From Tubiluchus corallicola (Eukaryota > Priapulida > Priapulimorpha > Priapulimorphida > Tubiluchidae): a DNA stretch of 64,000 bases. The stretch spans positions 744,001 through 808,000 of the forward strand of contig JAQGDQ010000001.1 in the NCBI GenBank assembly GCA_030141605.1, read 5' to 3'. Below are positions 12,431-27,526 of the stretch, in pieces (position 1 is the stretch's first letter; the number at the start of each line of letters is the position of its first letter). The notes beneath the pieces were generated by a model, which was not told the origin of the DNA, ran no database searches, and was given only the letters and a program-made list of their open reading frames with translations. The position numbers and the translations under genes were made by a program.

Positions 12431-14482
12431 GTATGTATATACATAGAACGCGGTCTCTGACTGATAGAACTGTATTGGGTGTGAGGGTATAGGACGAAAG
12501 TTACGTGGCAGAAAACAGTTTAAACTTCCTGTGTAAGTTCAGCTTCAGAATAATAATCGTTTTGTTGATGTGCTACATAGGAACCATAATTCAAATTTTA
12601 AGTATCATAACAGTTATTTAGTAAACACGATTATGATTTTATGACAGTTGTGTGATTTATAAACTCACCGTGCGTCATAAAACTCATAATATATCAAGTG
12701 TAACATCCGCAATGCAACTTGGTGAAATTAAATAAGGTTAAAAGTGAGTCCACTGTCTATGATCCGTCATTTTCTAATTTAACAGTGAATAGAGAATTGT
12801 TTCTGCAAAATTGTGATGCACTCTACAATTCTTGTAAGAGAAAAAGAGTGTGATGTCACTGATGTGAGATTTTTAAAGTCTACGACATTTTTGACGTTTT
12901 TTGTTGCCCAACCAGTTTGATTAATGCGGGTATATATTTCTATAGCTGCGCAATAAAGAGTTTTCAGGGTTTTGTGGTTCGCAATAGTTATTGCAATTAT
13001 TGATAGCCTAACCACGGACGAGTCCAATTCAAAACACGGTCAAGGGGTGAAGATACAATAAAATGACGCGAGAAAAATAATGTAGAACTAGTAGACTCTA
13101 ATCATTCATCACTGTGAAAATGAATTCACAATTATTAGAAACCCGATTTACAATTATAATTATATGCGACTGTTCAATAAATTCAAGGGTGCAGCAATAT
13201 ATATATTTCTAGTCTAGAAGCCACAATACGGGTACATATTAAATTTACTTCGTTACGGTCGGTTATTGCACTAACTATATCGAGAAGAAACTGTTAAACG
13301 CAATCACCAAAACCGCTGTAGAAACAGCTTTCTCTTTAAATGGGAGCTAATATTTTAAATAAACATTTGCTTTAATCTTTGTTTACCTCTTATTATTTTT
13401 TGGGCATTACTGATGTTGTTGATAAAAAGGAAATAAAACGGGTCTTTTTGTGGCAGACCACTTCCCCGGCTCAGGTAGAAACTGCTTTCCAATGCAGTTT
13501 TAACAATTGAAGGTGCTGGTAAATGTAAAACAATGTTTGGGTTAACTATTTGTGTTGTGGTAAGTAGATGTGATATAAAAATGAAACTGCTTATGGTATA
13601 TTACCAGGAAAGAGAGTGAGATTTGCATGAAATATTTTTGATTTGAAGCAATAAGCTGAAAATAAGAATATAAATGATCAAGTTAGACATAATTTCTGCT
13701 GCAACTTGACTAATAGTGAAACTGCTTATGATAGCCCAAAACTCATAAGGAAGGTATTTGCCTGAGATCTATTATTTCTAGTTCATGTACAACATAACTT
13801 ACATCTGAGATTTTGTCTGTGGCACTTTGCTTATTTCAGGGGGTCACAGTTTTCAACAGAAAATTGACTTGCTCAACACTTCATGCAATCCAACCCAGCA
13901 TGACAAGTTTGTTGCTCAATTATTTCACAAATGTGCAGATTCAATGATTCCTGCTTTAACATGTGCCATGTTTCATTTTTGTGAATAAAACAAGCTTTCT
14001 TCATAAAAATCGTTTTCATCATTTCAAATTTTTTTAATGTAGAAAATTAGTCCTGGTGAAATTGACTACTTATAAAAATACTTAAGTCAGTTCACTGGCA
14101 GTTTTTTTCAACAAATATTTGGGCTTAGTGCTTAATTAATGATTGTAATAAACTGTGTTAATTAGTGATTGTTATTTCTTTGTATAGGATTCTTTTATTT
14201 ACAATTCCTTTGACATTAAAGAAATAGTCTGTAAACTGTTAATAAATATGCCAAGAGTGTTTTGAAGCATTAGACTTGATCATCGTGTCTGGTAATTGAA
14301 ATACATGCTGCACATGCAGATGTGTATTATAACAGCCTATCTGGCAATAAGAAAATAGATTGGCCAAGTGACTGCAAAAAAAAAAGATGACTGATGAAAT
14401 AATTATGATAATAAATTTCCCTTTCTTCGGCGATGAAAACTACTTCATCTAATGGACATTTTTCAGATGTGGGAAGAAAGAC
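12431..14482. other. Intergenic DNA and 5' flank of the LRR gene
   Basis: AT-rich, no recognised gene. An in-frame stop at 14450-14452 lies upstream of the LRR start codon. The TTTTTCAG at 14459-14466 could be the acceptor of a 5' UTR intron, so the true transcription start may lie further left. Confidence 0.5.
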
Positions 14483-17400
14483 ATGGCAAATTTATTCAGC
14501 ATACATCTACCTGTGCTGTTCTTACTATCTACGGGATGTACTGGTTACTTCAGTATTCCAACAAGCGATGACGACCACTCGGACTACTTTGCTGCACTCA
14601 GTAAAACATGTCCAAAAACCTGCGACTGTCTAACATTCCAGTTATCCAGGTCTATAATGTGTGAGTCTGGCGGACTACCTGAAATACCTGACGATCTACC
14701 TAACCCAACACGAAAGTTGAATTTGAGGTTGGTATCTCAACATTAAAAATGCACATTAACATTGAGCTACCAGTGTCTGAAATACTTCATTGCTGAAATT
14801 TTCTTTTAGTCAGATCACTAAGATCAGGAATAGTTAATTACAAGTTTTGTAATTAAAAATTTGGCCAACTGAACTACAGATAACTCTCCAAATGCGCTCA
14901 AAGGAGGAGTATACAATACACACACATTGCATTTTTTAGATTTTAGAGTAAAAACATGTTTTAAAGACATTTGAAAATTTTAAGCAGTCCAATATTTAGT
15001 CAGATGGCCAAAAGACTGACACTGCACTCTATGTTACTAGTATAGTAAAATTTGCAAATTTTATAGGCATAATCAGATCAGTGAAATTGGTGACCAGGTA
15101 AACAGGTATAGTCAACTAGAACTACTGGATTTGAGTGAGAACATGATAACGAAGCTCAACCCGGGAACATTCCACAATCTGACTAATCTTCGCTGGTTAC
15201 GATTGGAGAAAAACAGGCTAAAAGATATACACGTGGAGTCTTTCAAGGGTTTGAGTTGGCTGCTCACTCTTAATCTCAATGATAATAATATTGGATATAT
15301 TCCAGGTACAGTAGATTAAATTGTATTCTTATAGTTCGCTCATAGTCTCTTAGTTTCATAATGTCGTAGCTTATATCCTCTAGGCCATAGTCTTATGTGG
15401 TTTTTGAATACTTCATACTTTAACTTTATAGTGTTGTTTTAATTTCTCTATTTCACTATATTTGTAGGTTTAGTGTTGAACTGAATTGATTCTATTCAAG
15501 TTGCACTCGTTAAATTACAGTATTAAATGTTATGCATATGTGATATGTGAGCCGTCATAGGATCTGTGTACCATCATAAAACATTTGTGAGAGATTATAC
15601 TTATCAATTTTCACACTGTAATTGCTAACTACTTTGGTTCATCAAATTTTTTGTCTTTTGTTTGTTTCAGCGGGAACTTTTTCTGATCTGAAGAACTTGA
15701 GGGCACTATATCTGTCTCACAACATGCTATCCAATATTCAGATGTCAAGCGGTACATTTGCTGGTCTCCACATGCTGGGAAATTTGATGTTGAAAAACAA
15801 CAATCTGCGTGCTGTCCCGGCTAGTGCACTGGGTCCCATCAACCAGACAGACACACTCGATCTCAGTTATAATAGCATCAAAGTTTTGCAGAGACATGAT
15901 TTTGCTAATGTTCCTCATTTGGGAGAACTGCGACTAAATGATAATAAGTAAGTAACATTTGGTTAGGATAAAATAAACTTTGTTTGGTATAAACCTAGAT
16001 TCCAAGTAGATTTGCAGACCTGCGTCAGGAACAATATGTTGCGGAGCTGTGGACTTACAGCGCTTGCAGACCTGACAGTGTCGCAATTATTAATGTATTT
16101 CTTAACTATTATTTTCAGACCCAACTTCAAACTGGAATTGCAAGTTTCAGTTTGAAGTTTTCTGACAGCTTTATGCAAATCTTGTAGGTTGAAAACATGC
16201 TCTAGCTAGTCACTCAGTATGTGCCTTAATCCCTTTTAACAAAGGAGCACAACAAATGACATAATCAAGTTAAATAAGCCTTTTCACAGTTTCGTTTTGA
16301 GCATGCGCTGTTGCTGTAGGTCAAAGGTTAGGTGTACCGCAGCAGCGCATCGTAACTACAAACGTCACGTGACATGTGGGTCAAGCAAAGCATCTGCCAC
16401 ATCAGATCAGTAATTTCAGTTGTTTTACATGGACTTTATTTAGTTATGCATTAGTCTGTGCGCAGAGTGATTTACTAGCAGGATCTTGCTTAGGAACAAG
16501 AAAAAATGAACTAGATAAAGCTCTAGCTAGCTGTTAAAATGGTTACTATTACAGCAGCATGCTACTTTAGTAGCATGGGCTGCGAGGTTACCTTTGACCT
16601 TTTCACGATCATCATCAATCACTGGAACTGTGAAGACTTATTAGCATCTCAGTTTCAGATACTATTGATTTTTGTCGTGGGTCCCTGAGGAGTTACTGAC
16701 CATTTTAATATATGGAGTCCGAGGATCCATTCTTGGAAAATGGGGTCCATACATCTCTGTTAAGGACATGATATGCGTGCTGGCCATTTCTGCAGTGTTG
16801 GCAACAATTCGTAGCAATATGTATCGAACTAAGACTTAATTCGTTTTTCAGTATTTCAACAGTTGACCGTTGGACATTTCAAGGTTTACTCCACTTGAAG
16901 AATTTGTTCTTGCACAACAATGTGATGGCATATGTTCCAACAGAAGCATTAGTGACATTGACACAATTACAGTTCCTAGATGTCAGCGGCAACATGTTTA
17001 CAGTGTTGCATGAACACTCATTTACTTCAATGGCTGGGCTGGAACATATAAAAATCAACCACTGTCCTCGTTTAAAGAGTATTTTAGCAAATGCATTTTC
17101 TGGTGGACTTGGTCATCTCCAGTCATTGGAGATCAACAATAACAGGCTTCTTCATCACATCGATCACGATGCTTTTAATGAATTGTATTCATTAAAGTCT
17201 GTTTATCTAAATGACAATAATCTCGTTACAATCGATGATGATTTACTAGAGTGGGAATTTCTTGAACATATTGATCTGAACAGAAATCCATGGAGGTGTG
17301 ACTGTGACCTAAAGTGGTTACCTACAATGATGAATGTTGCTAAAGACACTACAAAGCAGTTGCTGACCATGGTCAAGTGCAGGGCACCAAATCGTATGTT

Positions 17401-17653
17401 TAACAAAACCATCATGGGATCCAATCCTAAAGATTACGTTTGTCATTATCATAGAACAGATCATCGCATAGTTGTGGCGTCTATCGCTACTGGTTGTGTT
17501 CTTGTAATAATCATTGTTGTTGTATTAATATTTAAAAGTCGTCATTACATTGCAGATAAGTGGAGAGGCAGGTTTAGATATAAGATGTTCGACATGGGCA
17601 GTGTTCAACTGTCTAGGCAAGAGGAAACCAACTCTCAGTCCGAACCATGTTAA
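14483..17653 (+). CDS. Single-pass leucine-rich-repeat membrane protein (520 aa)
   Basis: Four exons, 14483-14727, 15067-15305, 15671-15947 and 16852-17653, join in frame to 1563 nt. Order of parts: signal peptide (MANLFSIHLPVLFLLSTGC), a Cys-rich LRR N-cap (CPKTCDC ... MCESGGLPEIPDDLP, about 47-72), roughly 13 repeats of the LxxLxLxxNxI type (about 77-398), an LRR C-cap starting NPWRCDCDLKWL (about 399-450), one membrane helix (about 460-483, VLVIIIVVVLIF) and a short basic tail of about 37 residues ending QSEPC. The architecture matches surface LRR proteins used in adhesion and neural or developmental signalling (Slit-, LRRN- or TPBG-like caps). I cannot assign an orthologue, and there are no Ig, FN3, TIR or seven-helix domains. 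Introns fall inside repeats, usual for such genes. The chosen ATG starts a clear signal peptide and follows an in-frame stop. Confidence 0.9.
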
Positions 17654-18460
17654 TAATGTTAGTGTAAGGCTTTAGTAAGAAACCAACATAAAATGTAGTG
17701 AGTCTACTCTTAACGATGCTCTCTTTGATGATGATTAGTTTTAACAATGATGAACTTTGCACACATGAATAAGAACAAGAAAAGCTTGGGCTAACTTCAC
17801 GAAAGTTGCAAACAAGAAAATCAATATTTAGAAGCTTTGTTTAAATGGATAAGTGTAAAAAATCACCTTACCTGTTATTTTATGCAGCTACTTTTAAGTA
17901 AAATTGTAATTAGTTACCTATTAGAAACAAATAATGTGAGTAATTGCAAATTTTGTTTAAACTTGTAGTATGAATATTACTGCACCTGCAATTTTATAGA
18001 ACTTGTGCACTTGTTTTAAGTAACATTGTAAGTAGTTACGTTTTTCCCTTTAGCAAACAAATTATTTACAAATGTAAGCAATAAGACTCAAAATAATGGA
18101 TATGAGCTAAGCATTAGTGAGCTTTGCTCCTGGAACATATCCCCTACATATTTGTTGACACATGGCCCTCACTTAACACTCCATTTTGCTGAATTGCATT
18201 ATACCACTATTAAACAAGAACTTATTGTATTTCAAAGATTCTTATGTAAACTGAGCTAGTCACTGATGCATATTATAATGAAGTGAACATACATGTGCAA
18301 CTGTTGTAAATTTTGTAAATATTTGGTAGCCTATACATGTGCATATATAATTATGAAAGCACTAGCAGAAAGAATGTTTCAAGAAATTTGTAAAATTAAT
18401 ATACTGTTGTTAATACAAGTGAATTATGCAATATCTAAATTAATAAAACCCACTTCAAAA
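17654..18460 (+). other. Probable 3' UTR of the LRR gene
   Basis: AT-rich sequence directly after the stop codon, ending at the first good AATAAA (18442-18447). No coding signal. Confidence 0.55.
18442..18447 (+). terminator. Poly(A) signal AATAAA for the LRR gene
   Basis: Exact AATAAA about 790 nt after the LRR stop codon, the first clear one in that 3' flank. Cleavage would be expected near 18465. Inferred from motif and position only. Confidence 0.5.
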
Positions 18461-20743
18461 AAAGTTTGAAAACTTATTGTATTCCCAAATTTCATTATAA
18501 TGTCAGGTTTACGATGCCGCTGAAATTGGCCTTATTACAGGGTTGGCACTAGTTAATTTGGTTTAGCGTTTTTAGATACTTTACCATATGACAACTCTAT
18601 ACTAATGATGTGTTTTGTAAAAATTAACAAGCTTTTAGTTTTATGATCAATGGATACAGCTGGATTTTAATTTGCTATTGTGCTTAAATGTAACTATAAA
18701 ACGTTTTGAGTGGAAGGTTTAAAATTAGATACATGTGAAAACTGATGTGATTTTTTTTGCATCAAAACGCACTCTAGTACTGTATAATACTAGGAATTGT
18801 TTTCTGTATTTTTTCTATTTTCTACTTTTTTGCTGTACCAAAACATTGACTTATTTGACACTACCCAACATTTTTTGTATAATTTAGTGCTTTTTCCATA
18901 TTATTAACTTTATATTCAAATACTCCTTGTAATGGGTTTAAGCTTTTATTCTAGTCACAGTACTGTATAAATTGATACTTGCATTGATCAAATATTATTA
19001 AGTTTTGTAAATTATGCACGGAGGATCAGTGCAAATGCAACTGTAAAATTTTTTTTTTGTATTTTGACTTTATCGCACATTTTGGAACTTGGATTTACTA
19101 ACATGCAACCTTTCGTTTTAAATGAATTTAATTTAACTTGCAATTTATTTTATTGACCTTGAATACAGCACAATCGTATCTGCATTGTCATGTTTTATCT
19201 ACATTTTTATATCATTATTCATTCTAGTTAAATGCATTGGTTCTTTAAACACTGTAAGCTGGTATGCAGTATTTTGTTGCAGGACCCTTACAGTAAAAGT
19301 TCAGACACATCACTCAACATGATAAACATCCAGTGGGATAGAGTTAAACACTCAATAGTGATTTTTCTGGTAGCCACTTATCCATTTACAAACCAGCATA
19401 AATTTTGATCAATGAGCATATAGCTTGACTATTTAATCATTGTTTTGTCCCCATAAGTAAATCTGTAAAATTGATTGGTTATTCACAAGTTGAACAATGA
19501 TTTAAATTGTTTGCAGAGATATAGCTGTTACTCATAGTTACATTATAGTGTTGTACATTTATCAGTATTAGCTATTTTATATGATTTAATATAGAAAGTC
19601 AATTGCTGTTATGAAAGTCAGACTTTGAAGTTTGTATTACGAGTAACAAAGGCTGACTAGCAAACACAACTACAACAAACAACTGCTAGTTATGTTGCAT
19701 ACCTATAAATGTGTATGCTCTGTGCATCCTACACACTTGTTATCATTGTCACTAACATCAGCAGCTAATGCCAATTGAAACCAGTAAATTTGTGCGTTAC
19801 TGATATTTAATTCAGTAACAGTACTATGCTGTTATGAATATAGATATTGAATAATCCCATAATGTTAATAATGGGTATAATTGAGAAGCCCAGTAGTGAA
19901 AATGTACCTTATAAAACAGAATGCATGTCCAAATTCGATTATTGCAATTTGGCCTTTCTGTTTGTAAAGGTGAATGCTGTAGGCTTGTTAACAAAAGCCT
20001 GCTCACACCTGTTGCTTTTTGAAGGATATGGAGACTTGCTATGCAATAAAGTTTATTTTACACCATTATTCTGGATCTTTTACCCTTTCTCATCTGCCGT
20101 GAAATTTCATTACTCGTATGCCACTTTATGCATCCTGAGATCAAACCCCGGATCCATTACAATATTTTCAAATTTCATGGATTACTATATAAATAAATTT
20201 TGCAATGTTTTTCCTTGTGATACACTATTTTTCACTATAGCTCACTGAGATATTTACCAGACTGAGAAATTGATAGTGCACGATATGGCAAGTAGAATAT
20301 ACGGAATTTTGGAGAGTAATAATGCATTCGAGGTTAGTGTAGCAAAGCTCATCATTAAGATCTTATTTCATTATTAAAATTTAAACAACGTCATATCAAG
20401 TTTCACTTTTGTACGTATTTTTAGTTAAATTAACTAGCTTAATAAATTCCTAGAATTCCATATAACAAAGTAGTAGGTCCCCAGCACAGTACTGTTTCTG
20501 TGGCATCTGTACAATGGCTTTGATTACAATATAAGAACAAAGGATAAATGTATGTAACACAGACTTTAACGATGTAAGTGCTACCAATAAAAAAGTGAAA
20601 AATTCTAATCGTTTCATAAACAAACTTGTTATCACAGACAAACCATATCACAGACATCTCCAAATGGGATAACAGTAAATGAATGTATAGGAAACTTCAA
20701 TATACTTCTGTACAAACTTTCTTGCTTTTCCTGTAGCCTTGGT
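18461..20743. other. Intergenic stretch between convergent LRR and ENDOV genes
   Basis: The right part must include the 3' UTR of ENDOV (minus strand). A 133-codon frame at 19847-20248 (+) has no recognisable domain and low-complexity composition, and I do not call it a gene. Confidence 0.5.
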
Positions 20744-23700
20744 TTAATCAGACAAATCTTCTCTAAGATATTCTCTGGATAGCTGATCAGCCTACAAAAA
20801 GCATCATATACTCGGAAAAACATCACACAATTATTGAAATTTTTGTACTATTTTAAGAACATACTAAAGCAAAAGCATTATGACAGAAGTAACAATAACT
20901 ATATTAACACTCACACAGGATTAATTGTTAAGGATTTAAGGTGATAACTATTAGAGTGTATTTGAGATGTCACGTTTAATAAATAATTTCATTTATTTTG
21001 GGATACTTGTACAAATGTTATTGTTTTTGCTAAGAAAGTTTGAGTCATCATTACACGCTCATTTAAAATGTTATTATCTTAATCCCCAATTTAAAAAACA
21101 ATCTTCAACTTATACACAAAAAGTCACCAATACTGATACAGTGGAAACTGAATAGCAGCAACGTTACTTCATTGCCAGAAAACGTGATTATTTTCATAAA
21201 TACTGAGATTTCCTTTCTTTTACTACTATTTGAGACTACTTTGGTTGACTGAGTTCATTAAAATTTCTGTGCAGAATGCTGAGTACAATTGTTAGCATTC
21301 TGCCCAAAAACTTTGCTGCTTACTTCACTCCAACTAAAACTGAAAGATGACTAGTGAATACTCATGTTAAAAAGAAAAATAGAAAATATAGAGCAACCAA
21401 GATTTCAAAAAAGATGTTTTGTTAAATATATTTAAATGTCAAATACTAGTATTTTTGATGGCATTACTTTGAAAATTATCTTCCACTAAAATTTCGCAAA
21501 ATTAAAACACGGTTTAAAGGGTAATATCATGAAAATCAAGTTAAGCTTATTTTATAGTTGCCTTCCCCGGGAATAACTTGGCAAAATTTTTTTTAGCAGT
21601 ACGTTGTCTAATTAATGAGTAATTTTATCTCATGGGAAACGCCATGGAGCTGCACTAAAGCCTCTCCCGGTGAAAAAATTGAACTAGCGCAGCTCAGGCT
21701 GATGACGTAACAGAGTGTACCCGCAACTTGTTGTGACACTGTCCTACACAACTGGGCTAAAAATAAAGCTGCTATTACTATATTACAGCATTTGACCTTG
21801 GTTCGTATAGGTAGTTCAGCTGATAGAAACGATTGTCATCGCACTTATTCACATGTTTTCATCAAATTCTGCAAAAGCGATATATTTTACTAACATTGAA
21901 ACTTATAGGTTCATTATAGTATATTATAATAAAGTGTAAACAATCATTGTGCAAAAGTAGGTCTAAAGCATATTGTGAAAATTCTTGTGGCATTAATTGA
22001 AAACATCGTCAGCAATACAAGCTGTAAAAGCATGGGCCTTGGTAACAAAAGTTTTTCTTGTAAAACGAGTCCAATATAGCTACTTCATTCTGCTAGAAGA
22101 ATTAACGAATTTGTAAACACAGAGGAACTCACTGAAGCATAACTATAATGCTAGTGTGACAACTTTTAGTGACAGCTTCATTTTATCAGCCTTGACAGAA
22201 AATATGCAAACCCCATCGACACAGAGATTATAACATATTAGCTGTAGACTTATTGATTAAACATATATGAACATTTCTAACTTTGTCGTGTTTCAGTTAG
22301 TTAAATCAGTAAGACTCTTAATATCAACCAGAACTTTAACCGTTGTTCATTAGCTTTTGTTTTTACATGATAGCAACATGTTGTGTTTATTTTTACACAG
22401 CAGTATTATTAAAACAGTAGAATTAGATAAAATTCTTGTGGTCAGTTGGACTGAAATAAAAATTAATGATAATAATACGTTATTATTAATATAATTATTA
22501 TCCACTTTTACAAAATAAAAAACAAGCAATATAATGTGATTCGATGGCAAAATAATTATTTATTGTGTTGTTTCCAGCAAGTTATTCTGACACTCATTCT
22601 ACTATAAAGTTGAAAAAAGTATATGTAGTACAAAATAACCTAGTACAATGCTCTTTGTGCTACACAAATTACTAAATACACTGAAGTTTATTTATTGTTA
22701 TGGTGTAATTGGTTATGGTGTAAGCATTAACAATTTGCAGTTGTCAATTTACGATTTATAATGTTTTTTCTTTAGTTATTATTCAAAATTGAGGAAAAAG
22801 CATCATAAATAAAATTTTAGCACAACAAATTGCATTACATAAAGTGATTGTGATATTTTTATTGAAATGGATACAAATCTCGAGACGACTAAACTGCATC
22901 GATAAACTATGCACTTGGGCTTAAAATGAAACAAAAAAAACACTACAAAAAACTGCATCTGACGTAATTTCTCCGAAGTATAAGCACAATATTTTTAACA
23001 CTAGAGTTCATCATGTTCTAAACTTATGTTTCAAAGCAAACAGCGGAGAAATTATCACACAGGAGTGAATCCAGGTTTTTAGGTTGTACTTTCATTGCTT
23101 CGATAATTTTCTGTTGCTCATTGGAAACTAAAAGTTATTATATTTTGGCTTAATATTTCGATACTTTCCGTCTGACTGCTGCATCCCATTCTAATTGCTG
23201 AATTCTAGTGTAACACATTCCACAACCGTTTTTCAATAAGAATAATCAGACTGAAACCGAGCAAATCACACATTCAATTTACAATAAGCTAATCTTTACC
23301 GTGATACCATCACTAGGTATAAACTGCGTAAAAGTACTGTATGTTGAACGCTGTTTGTCGATGTAAGCAAGTACTCAAACAAGTGTTGTGTACAATCGTT
23401 CTCCCGTTGGGCATTTTGCCAAGTTTCATCTGTAATACGGCAATTTCGTCACCAGGGGTGCAGGCGCAGATACATGCTCAATGGCGGTCTAGTCAAATGT
23501 TCGTTTTGTGTACAGTTTTATCCGAACTTTTGCCAAGGATTCTTAAAGATGAAATTTTCGTGAAGAATGAGGTACGTATTTCTATTCACAGTATAATCGC
23601 AAGTTATTCAAGCTCAACTTAATTTTGGTGATATTCCCCCTTTAGGTTGCAAATGCCTAAGTATGGATATGCAAGTGTGCCAAGTATGTGCAATGTTTAT

Positions 23701-26700
23701 ATGAAACTTTATGGATACGTCTTAATGCATTCTCGATTATGATTTTTGGGATATATAACACTATATTTGTCTGCTAGTCACAACAGGTATCAAGAATGCT
23801 GCTGCCATTACTTACAAAGACCAGCAATGGAACAATTTTAAAGTCTGTGTAAATGGCTGATAACTCATCATACAATAAATCTCCAAACATGAAATTTTGC
23901 CTTATTTGCAACATGCATGCAATTTAGCCAAAAAACCTTGAACACTGCATATCTGTTAATGAACTGAATAACTGCATATTGACTAACCTGCCTCACCGGC
24001 TCTGGAATTCTATATTTGCAGCAAGATAGTGTCATTTTAACTGCAGTCTGTAAATTGACTCTATGTCCTGGAGAAACATAGACAGGATTAGTGGCACCAT
24101 CACAACTTCGTAATGCCTGTAACAAGAAAATATAAATGAGTAATAATGTACATACACATTAACTTACGCTCTTTTGCAACAGTCTGTAGTTAATGGAAAT
24201 TGCTACAAACCATGCTACATAAAACTAAAATACTAGCACCAGTCAAAATCGTATACTTACGGCGCCAAGGGTTTTTCCACTTTCTCCAATTAAAAGAAAC
24301 ATATCACCAGCATTGAGCAACTGTGATCGAATCTGAAGAATGAACATCAAGTTTAAACTACTCATGTATTTCATTTTCTTGAAATCAGAAACAGTAAAAC
24401 GTGAGCAGAAATAGTTAGTGCAGTATAAAAAAGTTTCATACTTTTTCTTTATGCTGCTGATTATTTTCGATTCCATCCGTACAGTACAGTGTTTTGGCTA
24501 CACCAATAGTAGGAATATCCAGAATCACTCCAAAATGACAGGCTTCTCCAAAACCTAGTCATGAAATTAGGCAATAAAAGATTATAAATATTTATAAATT
24601 TATAGATATTGGTACTAAGCTGTCAGCAATTTCTCTTCTTATGAAACTAGAAGTTTAACAAATTGATCAGTTTAAATTTAAAGAACAAAGATATTGATGC
24701 ACTGTAAAAAAACACACTATGCATACTTTTAAATAAACACTTACTGAAACAATTTTGTTAGATCTTACCTCGACAGTGAAGAGTCCCATTCCCATCAACA
24801 AGGACAACCTGAAGTACACAAGATATAGACAACATTAAAATGCACGTAGATGTAATAACATTGTTTATTTTAAGACATCATAATATGATGGTTTGCCAAA
24901 AATTCTCAGTAGGACTCAGAAGACTGCATGGTTAGCTACTTTTCGCTTTATTTTTTAAGTGATTTCCTCTAACTACTTGTCTGATAATTAGTAAAAAATT
25001 GTCACTGAATTTAGCTATTAAGGTGCTTTAAGAATAGAATAAATGTCACACAGCAAAATACATTGAAATTTTCCTGAAATAAATTGGCAAAGTGGATTTC
25101 TGCCAAAGTTTAATAGATTTGAGCTCAGAAATGAAAGACGCAAATAGATTTGAATTCATTTTTTTAAAATTCTGCTCAGCACTACCAATTTAACATTACT
25201 TTGATTTTAAAGTTAATGTGCCATTCTAGATAATGTCTGAGACTGTAAGGCTAAACATGCACAGGCAGTGAGGTCGATAACCTATCATGATTATAGAAAA
25301 CAATTACAATGACTTTAATTATTACAATAAAAAATATGTCAACTTCCTCAATGGTAATCCTTCACTGGGGTAATAATTTTTATGGAGTGACCATAATAGC
25401 TAGCATAATTAAAATAAATAGATATTTTGTGTGTGATTGGCGTGCTTGCTCTTGCCACAAAAAGTGATTATAATCCACATTTTGCTCAAAAATTCACAGT
25501 AGAGCATCAAGAGAAAATTGTCCAATTACAAATACTTTAAGAGATAAGTCAAGAAGTATAAGCTAAAGTTGTTATTTTGTTTGCAGAACAACCACTGTGG
25601 TCTCCCTTATAAAGTACCCCACTTGATTGTATCACTCCTTCAGTCCACAGTTACTGATCATGGTTCTGCATAATTGCTTTAGATAACAAAAACATAATCA
25701 ACATAAAAACAAAGAAACACACCTGTGGTAAATACTGAGGTTCGCTGTCTCTTAATTCCTTAAAAAGTTTCACCAGAAAGTTAACTTCTCGAAATGCCAG
25801 GAATCCAGGTATATAAGGGTGTTCAAGTTTTACTTTTTCACACTTACTGTAGACTAGCTAGAAGATACATAACAAGGCCATTTAAAAATTTCCCAAAACA
25901 TTTTTTTGCATAATTCATTTACATACATAAACTGTATAATACTTACAGAAATGACTCGCCACTTACAAACCCATAGCATAGAGAATAAAAAACAATCACA
26001 GTAATACATTATTAATTACACAAATCTGGTCATCATAAAAAGTCATTAATGAAAGGTGAAGTGAATAAAGATCAATTTTTGCATCTTAGCTTTCCTGCAG
26101 AATAAGCTGACTTGTCACAATACACTTGGCAAATTGGTTCAAAGCAATTTCACCTGCTATAATGCCTGGACTATTTCTGTTTGTTAAAATGTTTCTTGCT
26201 ATTTAGCATCTCATCTGAACAGGCTATCCTAACAGCAAGCTAGGTCTCATTTCTCCCACAAAATGAACATTGCCACACAAAATTGCTCAAAAATGTACTT
26301 AAATATGCTTTCCGAAGAAGTATAGATCTAATTGAATAGTTTGTTACCAGTGAAAATTATTAATCATATGACACTTTGCAAGATAACATGACGTAGGTCT
26401 GAACTACAGCAAAGTAATGGAACTTACAATCAAATCTGGATAAGACACAACAACAAGTGCAGCACAAGCTATACCACTGTCTTCTTTTACAAATGATATA
26501 TCTACTCCACCAACATATGTTATACCTTTAAACACCTGCAGCAAAATAATTATAATCGTTGTATACAGAAAATGACAAAAACATACAATGTTGCCTAATA
26601 AAAAATAAAAAATAGTTGCTCACATAACTGGTGTGTAAATGCAGACAGTTTGGGCACTCATTTGGCTGCTGCTTTTCATATTTTTACCCTGGACATTCTC

Positions 26701-27470
26701 AGTTGCAGAATGGACGCTTATCGATCCAATTTTTCTCTCGGGCCTCTCATATGCAGAATTCTTTGTCCGAAAATTGTTTCCCTGCTAAATGCTAAGAATT
26801 TTACATATTTCTAAGCCTGTATTCATATTTCTACCTTTCTACTGTAGCCCCTTACCTTAGGTAACCACTAGCTTTGTTTAGGGCAACTTTTATAAAGAAA
26901 ATCAGTCAACAGAGGAAACTGAATATTGAAATTGTGAGCTTTGTGATGACATTGTCAATTCAGCACACCCAGTCACTCACAGGCTGTTAATAAACTTTTT
27001 TTTAAGTTGATGTTTAAATAACGGAAACATAGTGGCAACTATTAAAGACTTACAGATGACAAAATGTGTGTCTTCCTCCACAGATCAGCTGAAAATCATC
27101 CTGCTTTCCTTAATTTAATTAATCACAAAAAATCTAAAAATGTCTCACCTTTTTTGTTACAGACCATGTTTTACACCAATCAGTGGTGTCTTCATAAACA
27201 AGCTTTTGCTTTAAATTGTCTTGCTCTCTGAAATATGGATTTAATTAATTAGTCTAGAGAATAACCTAAAAATGATCCCTAAAAAAATCTGTAGCCATTT
27301 TCTCTTGGTTTGCCTCACAGAGTGTAAGTTTTGAAAACACCTTGTAATGTTGAGTTTGTTAACATAAACATGTTACAACATTCTGCAAAGATATGTCAAA
27401 ATTAACAAAATAATTATGAAAATTCAGAACTTAGTTCCACAATATATCTACTCATCTAATAATAATGAAG

Positions 27471-27526
<56 letters not shown>

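Noticed and set aside
19847-20248. 133-codon open frame
   Set aside because: No domain, no splice or promoter context, and a composition typical of AT-rich chance frames near the ENDOV 3' end.
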